Of a DNA stretch of 64,000 bases, positions 16,610 to 26,480 are shown piece by piece. The DNA is taken from positions 3,603,501-3,667,500 of the forward strand of contig NZ_CP124576.1 of assembly GCF_000281715.2 (NCBI RefSeq). The letters run 5' to 3'. How positions within the stretch are numbered: the first letter of the stretch is position 1; each line of letters starts with the position of its first letter. Below the pieces are notes generated by a model. That model had not been told where the DNA came from. It did not search any database and saw nothing but the letters and a program-made list of their open reading frames with translations. The translations under genes were made by a program, and so were the position numbers. The DNA comes from Sphingobium sp. AP49 (GTDB taxonomy: Bacteria > Pseudomonadota > Alphaproteobacteria > Sphingomonadales > Sphingomonadaceae).

Positions 16610-17293
16610 TCAGTTGGCCGGCGGCGGAGGCGGCGGTGCCTGGTCGGCGCCGGGGCCACGGCCCGGACCACGATCATGGCCGCGCCCCGGACCACGCATC
16701 GCCTGGCGGGCCGCCTTCATTTCCTCGGCCGTGACCTTGCCGTCCTTGTTGGCGTCGGTCTTGTCGAACATGGCGAGCGGGCCGGCCATGAATTCCGCCT
16801 TGGTCATGGTGCCGTCCTTGTCGGCATCACCGAAGCCGGGGCCGCCGTGCATCATGCCGCGACCCGGGCCACCATGGCCACGCCCGGCCCAGCGCTTGCC
16901 GTCGGGGCCGCCGGGCTTGCCGGCTTCAGGGCCGCGATCGGCGCGCGGCTGGTGGCCGGCCTGGAACTCGGCCTTGCTGATCTGGCCATTCTTGTCGGTG
17001 TCGAGCGCGGCGAAGCGTTCGTCCAGGCGCTGCTGACGGCGGATGTCGCGATCCTCCTTGGTCAGCTTGCCATCCTTGTTGGCGTCAAGCTTGGCAAAGC
17101 GGGCTTCGAGCGCAGCGGTCAGTTCCGCCTTGGTGAGGGTGCCATCCTTATTGGCATCGGCCATCATCATTGGGCCGCCACGCATGCCGCGCGGACCTGG
17201 ACCACCATCCTGCGCGAAGGCGACATGGGTGGCCGCCAGCCCGCCGACGAACAGCGAACCGACCGCGACGGTGGTGAAGAATTTGCGGAGCAT
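16610..17293 (-). CDS. Exported EF-hand calcium-binding protein
   Basis: A 227-residue protein with a signal peptide (FFTTVAVGSLFVGGLAATHV, ending AFA-QD) and five EF-hand loops: DANKDGTLTKAE, DANKDGKLTKED, DTDKNGQISKAE, DADKDGTMTKAE and DANKDGKVTAEE. Between and after them the chain is rich in Gly, Pro, Arg and His. It probably binds calcium in the periplasm or outside the cell. The ATG at 17293 follows GGAAAG; an upstream ATG at 17338 would place 15 residues before the signal peptide. It lies upstream of the two-component pair on the same strand, which may link it to sensing, an inference only. Confidence 0.88.
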   Translation of the reverse strand: MLRKFFTTVAVGSLFVGGLAATHVAFAQDGGPGPRGMRGGPMMMADANKDGTLTKAELTAALEARFAKLDANKDGKLTKEDRDIRRQQRLDERFAALDTDKNGQISKAEFQAGHQPRADRGPEAGKPGGPDGKRWAGRGHGGPGRGMMHGGPGFGDADKDGTMTKAEFMAGPLAMFDKTDANKDGKVTAEEMKAARQAMRGPGRGHDRGPGRGPGADQAPPPPPPAN

Positions 17294-17427
17294 TGGGTCT
17301 TTCCTTCCAACTTCAGTCGTGGATGGCGTGTCGACCATCCTTGTCGTCGCTTATCGGCAAGACTTGTCCCGCAACTTTGTCATGTCACCCAATAGTTTGT
17401 CGCAATTTGTATCGGGTAGGAAAGAGA

Positions 17428-17463
17428 AAGGCCCCGGCCCGCCCATGTGCGGACCGGGGCCTT
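17428..17463 (-). terminator. Terminator of argG
   Basis: Arms AAGGCCCCGG (17428-17437) and CCGGGGCCTT (17454-17463). On the minus strand the stem is followed by TCTCTTTCC. It is 27 bases beyond the argG stop. Confidence 0.8.
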
Positions 17464-17489
17464 CCCCGAAACATCAGTGCCGCGCGAAA

Positions 17490-18710
<1,221 letters not shown>

Positions 18711-18950
18711 GGTGGGCGACTCTTCTGCAGGCCAATGATGGCGTGGGATATAAACCGCGCGCCGGTAACAGGCGGGACGGGCCAGCGCAACAGCGCGGGG
18801 GTGCCTGTTGGAGACTGCGGGCCTTAACTTCCCATATTTCCCGCAGATTTTGACATAATCTTGCTGGACGCTGATCCTATCGAAAAGCGCAGCCTTCTTT
18901 CCTGCCCCATGCTTCTAACGGCAAATGTTGGCTGTAGGACAGGCATGGCA

Positions 18951-18980
18951 AAGGGGACGATGGCAGGCCATCATCCCCTT
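18951..18980 (-). terminator. Terminator of the Pro/Ala-rich membrane protein gene
   Basis: Arms AAGGGGACGATGG (18951-18963) and CCATCATCCCCTT (18968-18980), with one C/T difference that allows a G-T pair. It is 22 bases beyond the stop at 19003. Confidence 0.7.
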
Positions 18981-19002
18981 CCCCATCAGATCAGTGCGCC
19001 GA

Positions 19003-19989
19003 TCAGTTGGTGCGCGGCTTGAACAGGCCCGGACGGGCACGATCGCTGCCGAAGCGATAGACAGTCTGGCTGCGATCAGGCGCCGGGGCGCTGGCCTGGG
19101 TCGCAACCGGCGCAGTGCGGGCGACCGGATCGGCCGTGCGGAGCGCCTGCCGCTGGGCGAGCAGGAAATGGGCGCGGCGGCGGCGGTTGCGCTGGGTCAG
19201 GAAGGGATTGTCGCGGCTGGGCGCAGCGGCAACCATCGCTTCGACATCATTGCTCGGCGCGGCTGCAGCCAGCGGAGTGCGCGCCGCGACTGGAGCGGCG
19301 GGCGCCAGCGGCAGAGGTGCCGGGGCCGGGCCAGCCGCAATCGGCGCGACCGCTTCACGCTGCGCCTCGACACGCTGGCGGCGGCGACGGACGATGGCGG
19401 TGGCGCCAAGGCCGACCAACAGCAGCGAACCGCCACCCAGCGCCAGCAGCAGCGCCGGATCGATCAGGGCCGAGGGCTGCTCGGCTGGTGCTGCAGCCGT
19501 CGCCGGCTCTGCAGCAGGGGTAGCCGCGACCGGTTCCGGGGCCGGCGTTGCGGCCGGCGCTACAGGGACAGGCGCTACAGGGGCAGGCGCTTCGGTGCGC
19601 TCGACAACCGTCGGAGCTGAAGCAGGCATCGGGGCCGAAGCAGGCGCCGCCCGGCGGGCTTCCGCACGGCTAGGCGCCGGTGCGGCCGAAGCAGCGCGGC
19701 TTTCCTGCACGGCGGGCGCTTCAGCCTGCGGCTCCGGAGTCGGCGGGGTTTGCTGCACGACCGGCTGGCTGGGCGCGAAGACCGGCGCCGCCGGGGTGGC
19801 AGGCGCTGCAGGTGCGGCCTGCGCCGCCGGCATTGCCGGGGCGATGTCGACGGGTGCAGCAGGCGGCGTTGTGGACGCGGCCGGCGGGGGCGTCATGACT
19901 TCCTGCGCCAGCAGGGGCGTTGCGGACAATGCCAGGACAGCGGCGATCGCGGCCGAGGCGGGACGGATGGATCGAATATTATTGGTCAT
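19003..19989 (-). CDS. Pro/Ala-rich single-pass membrane protein, function unknown
   Basis: A 328-residue protein with a signal peptide (AIAAVLALSATPLLA-QE), then about 140 residues of Pro/Ala-rich low complexity and a membrane helix (LIDPALLLALGGGSLLLVGL, about residues 176-197). A stop-transfer RRRRQR follows. After a second Pro/Ala stretch the C-terminus has a compact basic block (NPFLTQRNRRRRAHFLLAQR). The outside part would be an extended stalk and the basic block cytoplasmic. I do not recognise a family; low complexity makes similarity to TonB-like or cell-envelope linker proteins uninformative. Confidence 0.75.
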   Translation of the reverse strand: MTNNIRSIRPASAAIAAVLALSATPLLAQEVMTPPPAASTTPPAAPVDIAPAMPAAQAAPAAPATPAAPVFAPSQPVVQQTPPTPEPQAEAPAVQESRAASAAPAPSRAEARRAAPASAPMPASAPTVVERTEAPAPVAPVPVAPAATPAPEPVAATPAAEPATAAAPAEQPSALIDPALLLALGGGSLLLVGLGATAIVRRRRQRVEAQREAVAPIAAGPAPAPLPLAPAAPVAARTPLAAAAPSNDVEAMVAAAPSRDNPFLTQRNRRRRAHFLLAQRQALRTADPVARTAPVATQASAPAPDRSQTVYRFGSDRARPGLFKPRTN

Positions 19990-20103
19990 AGCGATAGATC
20001 AACCGCCGACCATCCCCATTCGCCTCAAGCACATCCTCAAATGCGGGACGATCTGTTTACCAATATAGATGAACTGAAAAATATATGACAAACATGAATA
20101 TAC

Positions 20104-20122
20104 GTTCATTTTGAAAATGAAC
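20104..20122. repeat. Perfect inverted repeat in an AT-rich gap
   Basis: GTTCATTTT-G-AAAATGAAC lies in the AT-rich 158-base stretch 19990-20147, between the start of the Pro/Ala-rich gene and the end of the DUF4169 gene. It could be an operator for the former or a weak terminator for the latter. Confidence 0.5.
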
Positions 20123-20147
20123 AAAAGATTTACATCATCACTTCATA

Positions 20148-20351
20148 TCAGCAATCATCTCCGCCCAAATCATTCCCCCCTTCAAGACGCGCACCATCCA
20201 ACAGGGATGCCTTTCGACGTTCTTCCTGCTCATCGGAGACTTTCTGCGCCTTTGTACGGCCGAACTTCGCCCGATTGGCGTCTGCCGTGCGCACCTTGTC
20301 GGCCCGATCCCTGGCCTTGCGCGCGAGACGAAAATTAATGACGTTGCTCAT
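20148..20351 (-). CDS. DUF4169 family protein
   Basis: 67 residues, very basic in the N-terminal half. It starts MSNVINFRLARKARDRADKV with FGRTKAQK further on, the pattern of the small alphaproteobacterial DUF4169 family (VINLR.ARK..AR....A..NR..FGR.K). Function unknown. It diverges from the LacI gene, and the tandem repeat at 20391-20442 lies between the two. Confidence 0.82.
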   Translation of the reverse strand: MSNVINFRLARKARDRADKVRTADANRAKFGRTKAQKVSDEQEERRKASLLDGARLEGGNDLGGDDC

Positions 20352-20390
20352 CTTCCACCCTTCCCATTATGGGGGATAGTGCCACACAGA

Positions 20391-20442
20391 CCCAGGGCGA
20401 CACCAGTCGCCTTTGGCCCAGGGCGACACCAGTCGCCTTTGG
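20391..20442. repeat. Tandem 26-bp repeat with internal palindrome
   Basis: Two identical 26-bp copies (20391-20416 and 20417-20442), each with GGCGAC-ACCA-GTCGCC. They lie 20 bases upstream of the LacI start and 39 bases upstream of the DUF4169 start. Paired palindromes one repeat apart could be operators for the LacI protein or a mobile palindromic repeat. Confidence 0.8.
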
Positions 20443-20462
20443 CCCGGCCCCATAGGAAAACC

Positions 20463-21452
20463 ATGCCCAGCATCCACGACGTCGCTGCCCTCGCCAAAGT
20501 CTCGATCAAGACGGTGTCCCGCGTTGTCAACAAGGCGCCCAACGTCAGCGACGAACTGCGCGAGCGGGTGAATGCGGCGATCGAGCAGCTGGGATATCGC
20601 CCCAACCAGTCGGCGCGGCGGCTGGCGGGCGGGCGATCCTTCATGATCGCCTATCTCTACAGCAACCCCGCCCCCAGCTATACCAGTGGCATCCAGTCCG
20701 GCGCCGCCGCGCGGTGCCGCGAGTTGGGCTATCATCTGGTGGTGGAACCGATTTCGGACAGTGGCGAAGAACGGATCGAGGTGCTGGACCGGCTGGTCGC
20801 CGCCTTGCGCCCCGACGGCGTGTTCCTGGTCCCGCCGCTGTCGGACGATGCGCAACTGTTGGCGCGGCTGGCGGCGTTCAAACTGCCCTGCGCCCGGATC
20901 GCCGGATCGAGCGACGCGGGCAGCATCAACATGCCAACACCCGAACACAGCGGCGGACGCATGGTCGCCGATCATCTCGCCAGCCTGGGCCACAAGCGGA
21001 TTGCCGTCATCACCCCGCCTGCGACCCACAAGGCGGCGTTGGAACGGGTTGCCGGCTTTCGCGACGGGCTGGCCGCCGCAAATCTGCCGATCGATGAAAG
21101 CCTGTTCGTTGCCGGCCGGTTCGACTTCGCATCCGGCATCGCCGCCGGCGCGACGTTGCTGAACCTGCCCGAACCGCCGACCGCCATCTTCGCCAGCAAT
21201 GACGATATGGCTCTGGGCGTATTGACGCTTGCCCATGACATGGGGCTGCGCGTGCCCGAAGATCTGTCGGTCGCCGGCTTTGACGATACGCCCGCGAGCC
21301 TGACCAGCTGGCCGCCGCTGACGACGGTACGCCAGCCGCTGGAGCATATGGGCCGCGCCGCGATCGACGCGCTGGTGACCGATGCGACCGGCGCGCCGGC
21401 CTTCCTCTTTTCCCTGGTCGCGCGCGGCAGTACCGGCCCAGTCCCCCGATAG
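20463..21452 (+). CDS. LacI-family transcriptional regulator
   Basis: 329 residues. The N-terminal helix-turn-helix and hinge are textbook LacI (SIHDVAALAKVSIKTVSRVV, then NQSARRLAGGRSFMIAYLY). The rest is a periplasmic-binding-like sugar sensor (ISDSGEERIEVLDRLVAAL, TAIFASNDDMALGVLTLAHD, LSVAGFDDTPAS). Such proteins usually repress sugar uptake and breakdown genes. No sugar enzymes are adjacent; the TonB receptor at 23.6-26.1 kb is the nearest possible target. The ATG at 20463 is preferred to an upstream in-frame ATG lying in the repeat. It may be autoregulated through the tandem palindromes. Confidence 0.93.
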   Translation: MPSIHDVAALAKVSIKTVSRVVNKAPNVSDELRERVNAAIEQLGYRPNQSARRLAGGRSFMIAYLYSNPAPSYTSGIQSGAAARCRELGYHLVVEPISDSGEERIEVLDRLVAALRPDGVFLVPPLSDDAQLLARLAAFKLPCARIAGSSDAGSINMPTPEHSGGRMVADHLASLGHKRIAVITPPATHKAALERVAGFRDGLAAANLPIDESLFVAGRFDFASGIAAGATLLNLPEPPTAIFASNDDMALGVLTLAHDMGLRVPEDLSVAGFDDTPASLTSWPPLTTVRQPLEHMGRAAIDALVTDATGAPAFLFSLVARGSTGPVPR

Positions 21453-21542
21453 CCCGTCCGGTGCAGCGCACCGACGGAATGGCGTTGCGCGAAGCGTAGC
21501 GATATGCTGAGGCTGTCGGCGATTTCCCGGGCGTGATATTCC

Positions 21543-22220
21543 ATGAACATGCACATTCTTCTGGTCGAAGATGACAAGCAGTTGCAGCGGCAACTGGTCG
21601 CTCAACTGTCGCAATTCGGGCATGAGGTCGAAACGGCGGACGACGGACCGGCGGCCTTGTCGATCGTGGGCCAACAAGCCTTCGACATCATCATCCTGGA
21701 CTGGATGCTGCCCAACATCGACGGCATTACCGTGCTACGCCAACTGCGCGAGGCCGGCATGAACCTGCCGATCCTGATGCTGACCGCCTTGGGACAGGTG
21801 TTCGACAAGGTCGAAGGCTTCAACGCCGGCGCCGACGACTATGTCGTCAAGCCGGTCGATCCGCTGGAACTGAATGCCCGGCTGCTGGCCCTGTTGCGCG
21901 CGCGGCGCGCGAACGAGCAACCGACCGACACGATCAGTGCGGGCGATATCGTGATCAGCCCGTCCCGGCTGCGGGCGTGGCGCACTGGCGTGGCGCTGAC
22001 CCTGTCGCAAACCGAGTTCAAGCTGCTGCTGGAATTGGTCCGCAACGCCGGCACGATCATGACCCGACCGATGCTGATCGAGCGTATCTGGGGTCATGAC
22101 TTCGTGCCCGCCACCAATATCGTCGAAGCGCACATCCGGCATTTGCGGGTGAAGTTGCTGGAGCATGGCGACGATCCGATCAGTACGCAGCGCGGCCTGG
22201 GCTATATGCTGCGGGCATGA
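21543..22220 (+). CDS. OmpR-family response regulator
   Basis: 225 residues. Receiver domain with E9, D10, D11 and phospho-acceptor D53 (IILDWMLPNIDG), conserved T (LMLTALG) and K (DDYVVKPVDPLEL). A C-terminal winged helix ends THR-Arg-type QRGLGYMLRA. It overlaps the kinase gene by four bases. Length and motifs resemble the QseB/PmrA/CzcR type, but the target genes are unknown. The 90 bases upstream contain no obvious palindrome. Confidence 0.93.
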   Translation: MNMHILLVEDDKQLQRQLVAQLSQFGHEVETADDGPAALSIVGQQAFDIIILDWMLPNIDGITVLRQLREAGMNLPILMLTALGQVFDKVEGFNAGADDYVVKPVDPLELNARLLALLRARRANEQPTDTISAGDIVISPSRLRAWRTGVALTLSQTEFKLLLELVRNAGTIMTRPMLIERIWGHDFVPATNIVEAHIRHLRVKLLEHGDDPISTQRGLGYMLRA

Positions 22221-23575
22221 TCGGCCGTCCGCTTTCGCTGCGGGGGTTGACGATCGCCTTTCTGACCCTGTTCCTGGCCGCCACGCTGTTTGCTGGTGCA
22301 GGCACCTTCTTCGCCACGCTGTCCGCGATCAATAGCCTGGTCGACCGCAGGATCGAGGCCGAGAGTCAGGCGCTGGCGCCCACCGGCATGAAGGTCAGGC
22401 GCGCCGCCCTGGAACAGCGCATTCGCGCGCTGGCAGGCCAGCGCGACACCGGCGACCTGGGTCTGCTGCTGACCGACGACAAGGGCCATTGGATCGCGGG
22501 CAATGTGCGGGCGACGCGGACGTTGCCATTGGGATTTTCTTCCCTCAACCGGCAGGACCGGATCGAGGGACTGAGCGCCGGGCGCGCGCTGGTGCGGGAG
22601 GTTGGTGACGGATTGCGGCTCGCCGTGTTCGCCGAAACCGAGCCGATCGACGATTATTTTGCGGCACGGCGGCGCATCTACCTGACCGGCTTTGGCGCGA
22701 TCATCATTGTCGTGCTGGCAGGATTATTGCTGTTTCGCCAACTGGTCGGTGCGCGGATCGAACAGATGCGGATAACGGCGGAATCGATCATCGAAGGCGA
22801 CCTGTCCCGCCGGGTGCCGATCGCCGGGGACGGCGGCGAGTTTGACCGACAGGCGGCAGCCTTCAACCACATGCTCGACCGCATGAACATGTTGATGGCG
22901 GAGATTCGCAACGTCACCAATGATATTTCGCACGAACTGCGCACGCCCCTGGCGCGACTGCGCAACGAATTGGCCTTGCTGGAAGATCGGGTTGAAGCCG
23001 GCCCGATCCGGCCCGAACTGCGCTTGGCGACCGAACAGGCCGACGAACTGCTGACAATGTTCGGGGCGATGCTGCGTATTGCCGAGATTGAGAGCGGATC
23101 GCGCCGCGCCGGCTTCGCACCGCTGGATCTGAACGGGCTGATCAACGAAATCGTCGAGATGGTGGCGCCCCTGGCCGAGGAGAGCGGGCATCATATCCGG
23201 ATCGGCCGGAACGATAGCGTGCGGTTGGTGGGCGATCGCCAATTGCTCTCGCAACTATTGGCGAATTTGCTGGAGAATGCCATCCGGCACACGCCCGCCG
23301 GAACGGACATAGACATAGCGGTCGAGCGGCTGGCGCGTGGCATCGCGATTGTCGTCACCGATAATGGGCCGGGCATTCCGGCCGAACAGCGCGCCATTGC
23401 CCTGCGCCGCTTTGGACGGCTGGATCGCAGCCGGCCGGCCAGCGGCCATGGGCTGGGCATGCCTTTGGCGGCGGCGATTACGCGGCTGCATCATGGCACA
23501 TTGACACTGGAGGATGCCGTGCCGGGGCTGCGGGTGGCGATCACCCTGCCCCTGCCCGAACCGATGACCACCTAG
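22217..23575 (+). CDS. Sensor histidine kinase
   Basis: 452 residues. Helices at about 12-36 and 156-174 enclose a 120-residue periplasmic sensor. HAMP follows, then HisKA with NDISHELRTPLARL (H239), and HATPase with LLENAI, DNGPGIP and GHGLGMPLAAAI. It forms an operon with the preceding response regulator and is ended by a strong terminator that it shares with the convergent TonB receptor gene. The short sensor region suggests a small ligand or metal, as in QseC/PmrB-type kinases, but this is inference. Confidence 0.93.
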   Translation: MIGRPLSLRGLTIAFLTLFLAATLFAGAGTFFATLSAINSLVDRRIEAESQALAPTGMKVRRAALEQRIRALAGQRDTGDLGLLLTDDKGHWIAGNVRATRTLPLGFSSLNRQDRIEGLSAGRALVREVGDGLRLAVFAETEPIDDYFAARRRIYLTGFGAIIIVVLAGLLLFRQLVGARIEQMRITAESIIEGDLSRRVPIAGDGGEFDRQAAAFNHMLDRMNMLMAEIRNVTNDISHELRTPLARLRNELALLEDRVEAGPIRPELRLATEQADELLTMFGAMLRIAEIESGSRRAGFAPLDLNGLINEIVEMVAPLAEESGHHIRIGRNDSVRLVGDRQLLSQLLANLLENAIRHTPAGTDIDIAVERLARGIAIVVTDNGPGIPAEQRAIALRRFGRLDRSRPASGHGLGMPLAAAITRLHHGTLTLEDAVPGLRVAITLPLPEPMTT

Positions 23576-23581
23576 ACGCGA

Positions 23582-23619
23582 AAAGGCCGGCGCGACGATT
23601 GCCCGTCGCGCCGGCCTTT
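23582..23619. terminator. Bidirectional terminator
   Basis: Perfect 16-bp arms AAAGGCCGGCGCGACG (23582-23597) and CGTCGCGCCGGCCTTT (23604-23619) with a 6-base loop, between the convergent kinase and TonB receptor genes. Confidence 0.88.
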
Positions 23620-23634
23620 CGATGGTCCGGACCT

Positions 23635-26136
23635 TTAGAACTTCACGGTCGCATCGGCACCGAAGGTGCGTGGCGCGTTGAAATTGCCATAGTCGCCCAG
23701 GATATTGTTGACGCTGCCGGTCGACACGCTGGTCGTCGGCGCTCCCGGCAGGCTGTTCGACGGGTCGCGGCGATAGACATATTGTTCATCGAACAGGTTG
23801 CGGCCCCAGATGCCCAGCGTCAGCTTGCGGCCATAACCGACATCGATATCCGCCAGCGAGATACGGCCGTTGAAGATCAGCGACGCATCATTCTTGGTGG
23901 CATATTGGTCGAAGGTCTGGGTCGCCTGCGAATAATTGCCGTCGATGTGGAAACGCAGATGCGCGTCGCCGCCATGGACCGGCAGGTCATAGTCGGCCGA
24001 GCCGCTGGCCGCGTTGCGCGGCGTGAACACCACGTAGAAGCGCTGGTCGACCGTGGTCGATGCGCCGTCCGTGCCGGTATAGGTGATCGGCACCAGCGGG
24101 ATCTTGGTATAGGTATAGGCGTAGGAGGCGTTCAGCGTCAGGCCTTCGACCGGGTTCAGGGTCAGGTCGGCCTCGACACCCCGGATCTTGGTGGTGCCGG
24201 CGGCATTGATGGTGACCAGATTGTTGAAGTTGGAGCCGTTGAACGGCTGGATCGAGCTGATGTCGACCTGGCTGTCCTTGCGGTCCATGATGTAGGCGGC
24301 CAGGTTGAAGCGCGCCTTGTGATCCCAGAAGTCCGACTTCAGGCCGACTTCATAGGATTTCACGTCTTCCGGATCGAACGCCTGATAATTGGCCGTGCGC
24401 GAGCTGGCGCCCCCGGCGCGATAGCCGGTGGCATATTTGGCATAGACATGGACGTCGTCACTGACGTCATAGGCCAGGGTCGCCATCGGGTTGAAGCGGT
24501 TCCAGCTTTCGTCGAGCGGCTGATAGCCGGCCGCGGCCGCGGCGGCGGTATTCACGTCATAATTGACGTTGCGCGAATAGTGCAGCACGCCCTTCTTGTC
24601 GTCATGCGTGTAGCGACCACCGACGGTCAGGTGCAGCGCGTCGGTCGCGTTCCAGGTCAGCTGGCCATAGGCGGCATAGCTTTTCGACCAGACTTCCGAG
24701 GCGCGGTCGATCGAGCGACAGCCCACGTCCGACCCGAAGCCGCCCGATCCGGTGCAGCTGTTGAGGATGGTGTAGACCGCCTGGCCAGCGCTGTTGAGAT
24801 AGACGCCGTTCGAGTTTGGCGTCGCCGCGTCATCGCTGACATGTTCGTTGAAATAATAGAGGCCGGCGACATAGTCGATCTTGCCGACGGTGCCGACCGC
24901 CTGGATTTCCTGGCTGAACTGGCGCTGGCGCAGATCGGCCAGGCTGTAGCGGCTGAAGGCGCAGGGCGCGGCCTGGGTGCAGGCCGAGGTCAGGTTGACG
25001 ACGGGGACGCGATGGGCGCCGCCGCTATTATCCCACTGGGTCGCATCGACGCCGCGCCAGGCGGTGATCGAGCGCAGTTGCAGTTCGGGCAGCGCGTCCC
25101 ACTTCAGATTGTTGGTAAAGCCATGGGTCTTGTCGATGCTGGGCTGCTGCGGCACGCCGATGTCGGCGGTCTTCATGCGGGTGTCGCCATTGACCACCAC
25201 GCCGGGCAGCAGCGGCTTCACCGTGCCGGTCAGGTTGGTGTAGCTGGTGCCCGGCAGGGCGCAGGCCGGCTGGGAAGCCTGGGTGCCGGCGGCGCAGCCA
25301 TTGGGATTATAGTTCAGCAACTGGCTGTAAAAGGGCGTGTTGGCATCACGCGCGACATCATAGGCAAAGTCGTTGGTGATGGTGCTGGTCGGCTGCCAGC
25401 GGACGGCGGCACGGAAGCCCTTGCGGTTATAATAGTTCCAGCCGGTCTGGCCTTCGAGCGGATCCTTGGTGGTGGCGTCCTGATGCTGGATGATGCCGTC
25501 CAGCTTGACCGAAAAGCCCGCGACCTTGGGCAGGTTGAGGTGGAAGTCGCCGGTGGCGCTGCCATAATTGCCCATGCCCGCGTCGATCTGGCCGCCCCAT
25601 TCGCCGGTCGGCGCCTTGCTGACGATGCTGAGCGCGCCGCCTTCGGTATTGCGGCCGAACAGCGTGCCCTGCGGCCCCTTGAGCACTTCGATGCGTTCGA
25701 CGTCGAACAGGCCGGCGTTCAGGCCGTGCTGGCGACCGATATAGACGCCGTCGATATAGATGCCGACGCCCTGTTCGCGCGCGGGCTGGTTGGCGTCGAG
25801 CGGCACGATGCCGCGAATGCCGATGGTGAGTGCGCTCTGGCGCGCCTCGAAGGTCGCGACGCGCAGCGAGGGGACGGCGCCGTCAGCCAGGTCATAGAGG
25901 CTCTGGACATGGCGATCCTTCAGCGTCGCATCACCCAGGACCGCCATCGAGATCGGCGTTTCCTGCAGGTTGGTCTCACGCTTGGTCGCGGTGACGACGA
26001 TCGTGCCGAGGCCGGAATCGTCGGGTGCGGCTTCAACTGCGGGGGCAGCATCGGCCGCAAAGGCGGTCGAGGCGATGACGCACCCCAGCGCCGATCCAGC
26101 GAGCAGCATGCTGCGCGCGATATTATTTAACAGCAT
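23635..26136 (-). CDS. TonB-dependent outer-membrane receptor
   Basis: 833 residues. A signal peptide (about residues 1-28, ending STAFA-AD) is followed by a TonB-box-like segment (GTIVVTATKRETNLQETPIS) and the plug domain (GIRGIVPLDANQ, VYIGRQHGLNAGLFDVERIE, GPQGTLFGRNTEGGALSIVS). The barrel ends with a C-terminal aromatic (ADATVKF). The family imports siderophores, sugars or aromatic compounds using TonB-ExbBD energy. The barrel shows the broad sphingomonad receptor type with no diagnostic substrate motif. LacI and two-component genes are neighbours and could control it. Confidence 0.92.
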   Translation of the reverse strand: MLLNNIARSMLLAGSALGCVIASTAFAADAAPAVEAAPDDSGLGTIVVTATKRETNLQETPISMAVLGDATLKDRHVQSLYDLADGAVPSLRVATFEARQSALTIGIRGIVPLDANQPAREQGVGIYIDGVYIGRQHGLNAGLFDVERIEVLKGPQGTLFGRNTEGGALSIVSKAPTGEWGGQIDAGMGNYGSATGDFHLNLPKVAGFSVKLDGIIQHQDATTKDPLEGQTGWNYYNRKGFRAAVRWQPTSTITNDFAYDVARDANTPFYSQLLNYNPNGCAAGTQASQPACALPGTSYTNLTGTVKPLLPGVVVNGDTRMKTADIGVPQQPSIDKTHGFTNNLKWDALPELQLRSITAWRGVDATQWDNSGGAHRVPVVNLTSACTQAAPCAFSRYSLADLRQRQFSQEIQAVGTVGKIDYVAGLYYFNEHVSDDAATPNSNGVYLNSAGQAVYTILNSCTGSGGFGSDVGCRSIDRASEVWSKSYAAYGQLTWNATDALHLTVGGRYTHDDKKGVLHYSRNVNYDVNTAAAAAAGYQPLDESWNRFNPMATLAYDVSDDVHVYAKYATGYRAGGASSRTANYQAFDPEDVKSYEVGLKSDFWDHKARFNLAAYIMDRKDSQVDISSIQPFNGSNFNNLVTINAAGTTKIRGVEADLTLNPVEGLTLNASYAYTYTKIPLVPITYTGTDGASTTVDQRFYVVFTPRNAASGSADYDLPVHGGDAHLRFHIDGNYSQATQTFDQYATKNDASLIFNGRISLADIDVGYGRKLTLGIWGRNLFDEQYVYRRDPSNSLPGAPTTSVSTGSVNNILGDYGNFNAPRTFGADATVKF

Positions 26137-26480
26137 GAAATATAACCCCTTTTTGATGATTCACTCATTTGTCAAAGGGGCAGATATGGCGTCTTCAAGA
26201 CAGTTAGATTTAAGATTGAAGACATGGTCCGAGCCAAGCCTTCATCTTCATTTCATTTTTGCGTCAATCATTTGAAAATCGGCGCGAATCTCCCGGGAGC
26301 GAATATGGAAAATCTTTTGCCCGACGGCAGGACGCGCAACGGATGACGTTGACGAGCCATTGCGGATTTCGTCTAGCCGATCCGTTCCAATACCGGCAAA
26401 GGCGTCTGCCAGACGCCGCCGACGGGCAACCGATCATTGGTTAACCAAAGGCTCATCTGTCCGCCCTAGGATCTGCCCGC
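26137..26480. other. 344-base intergenic region with an inverted repeat
   Basis: Divergent promoter region between the TonB receptor and the DedA gene. No open frame here is convincing. It holds GTCTTCAA (26191-26198) and TTGAAGAC (26216-26223), separated by 17 bases, a possible operator for the receptor gene. It also contains an AT-rich stretch (26240-26280). Confidence 0.6.

Noticed and set aside
23599..26130. An 843-codon plus-strand open frame
   Set aside because: It lies entirely antisense to the TonB receptor gene, whose frame has clear signal, plug and barrel motifs. High GC lowers stop codons on the opposite strand.
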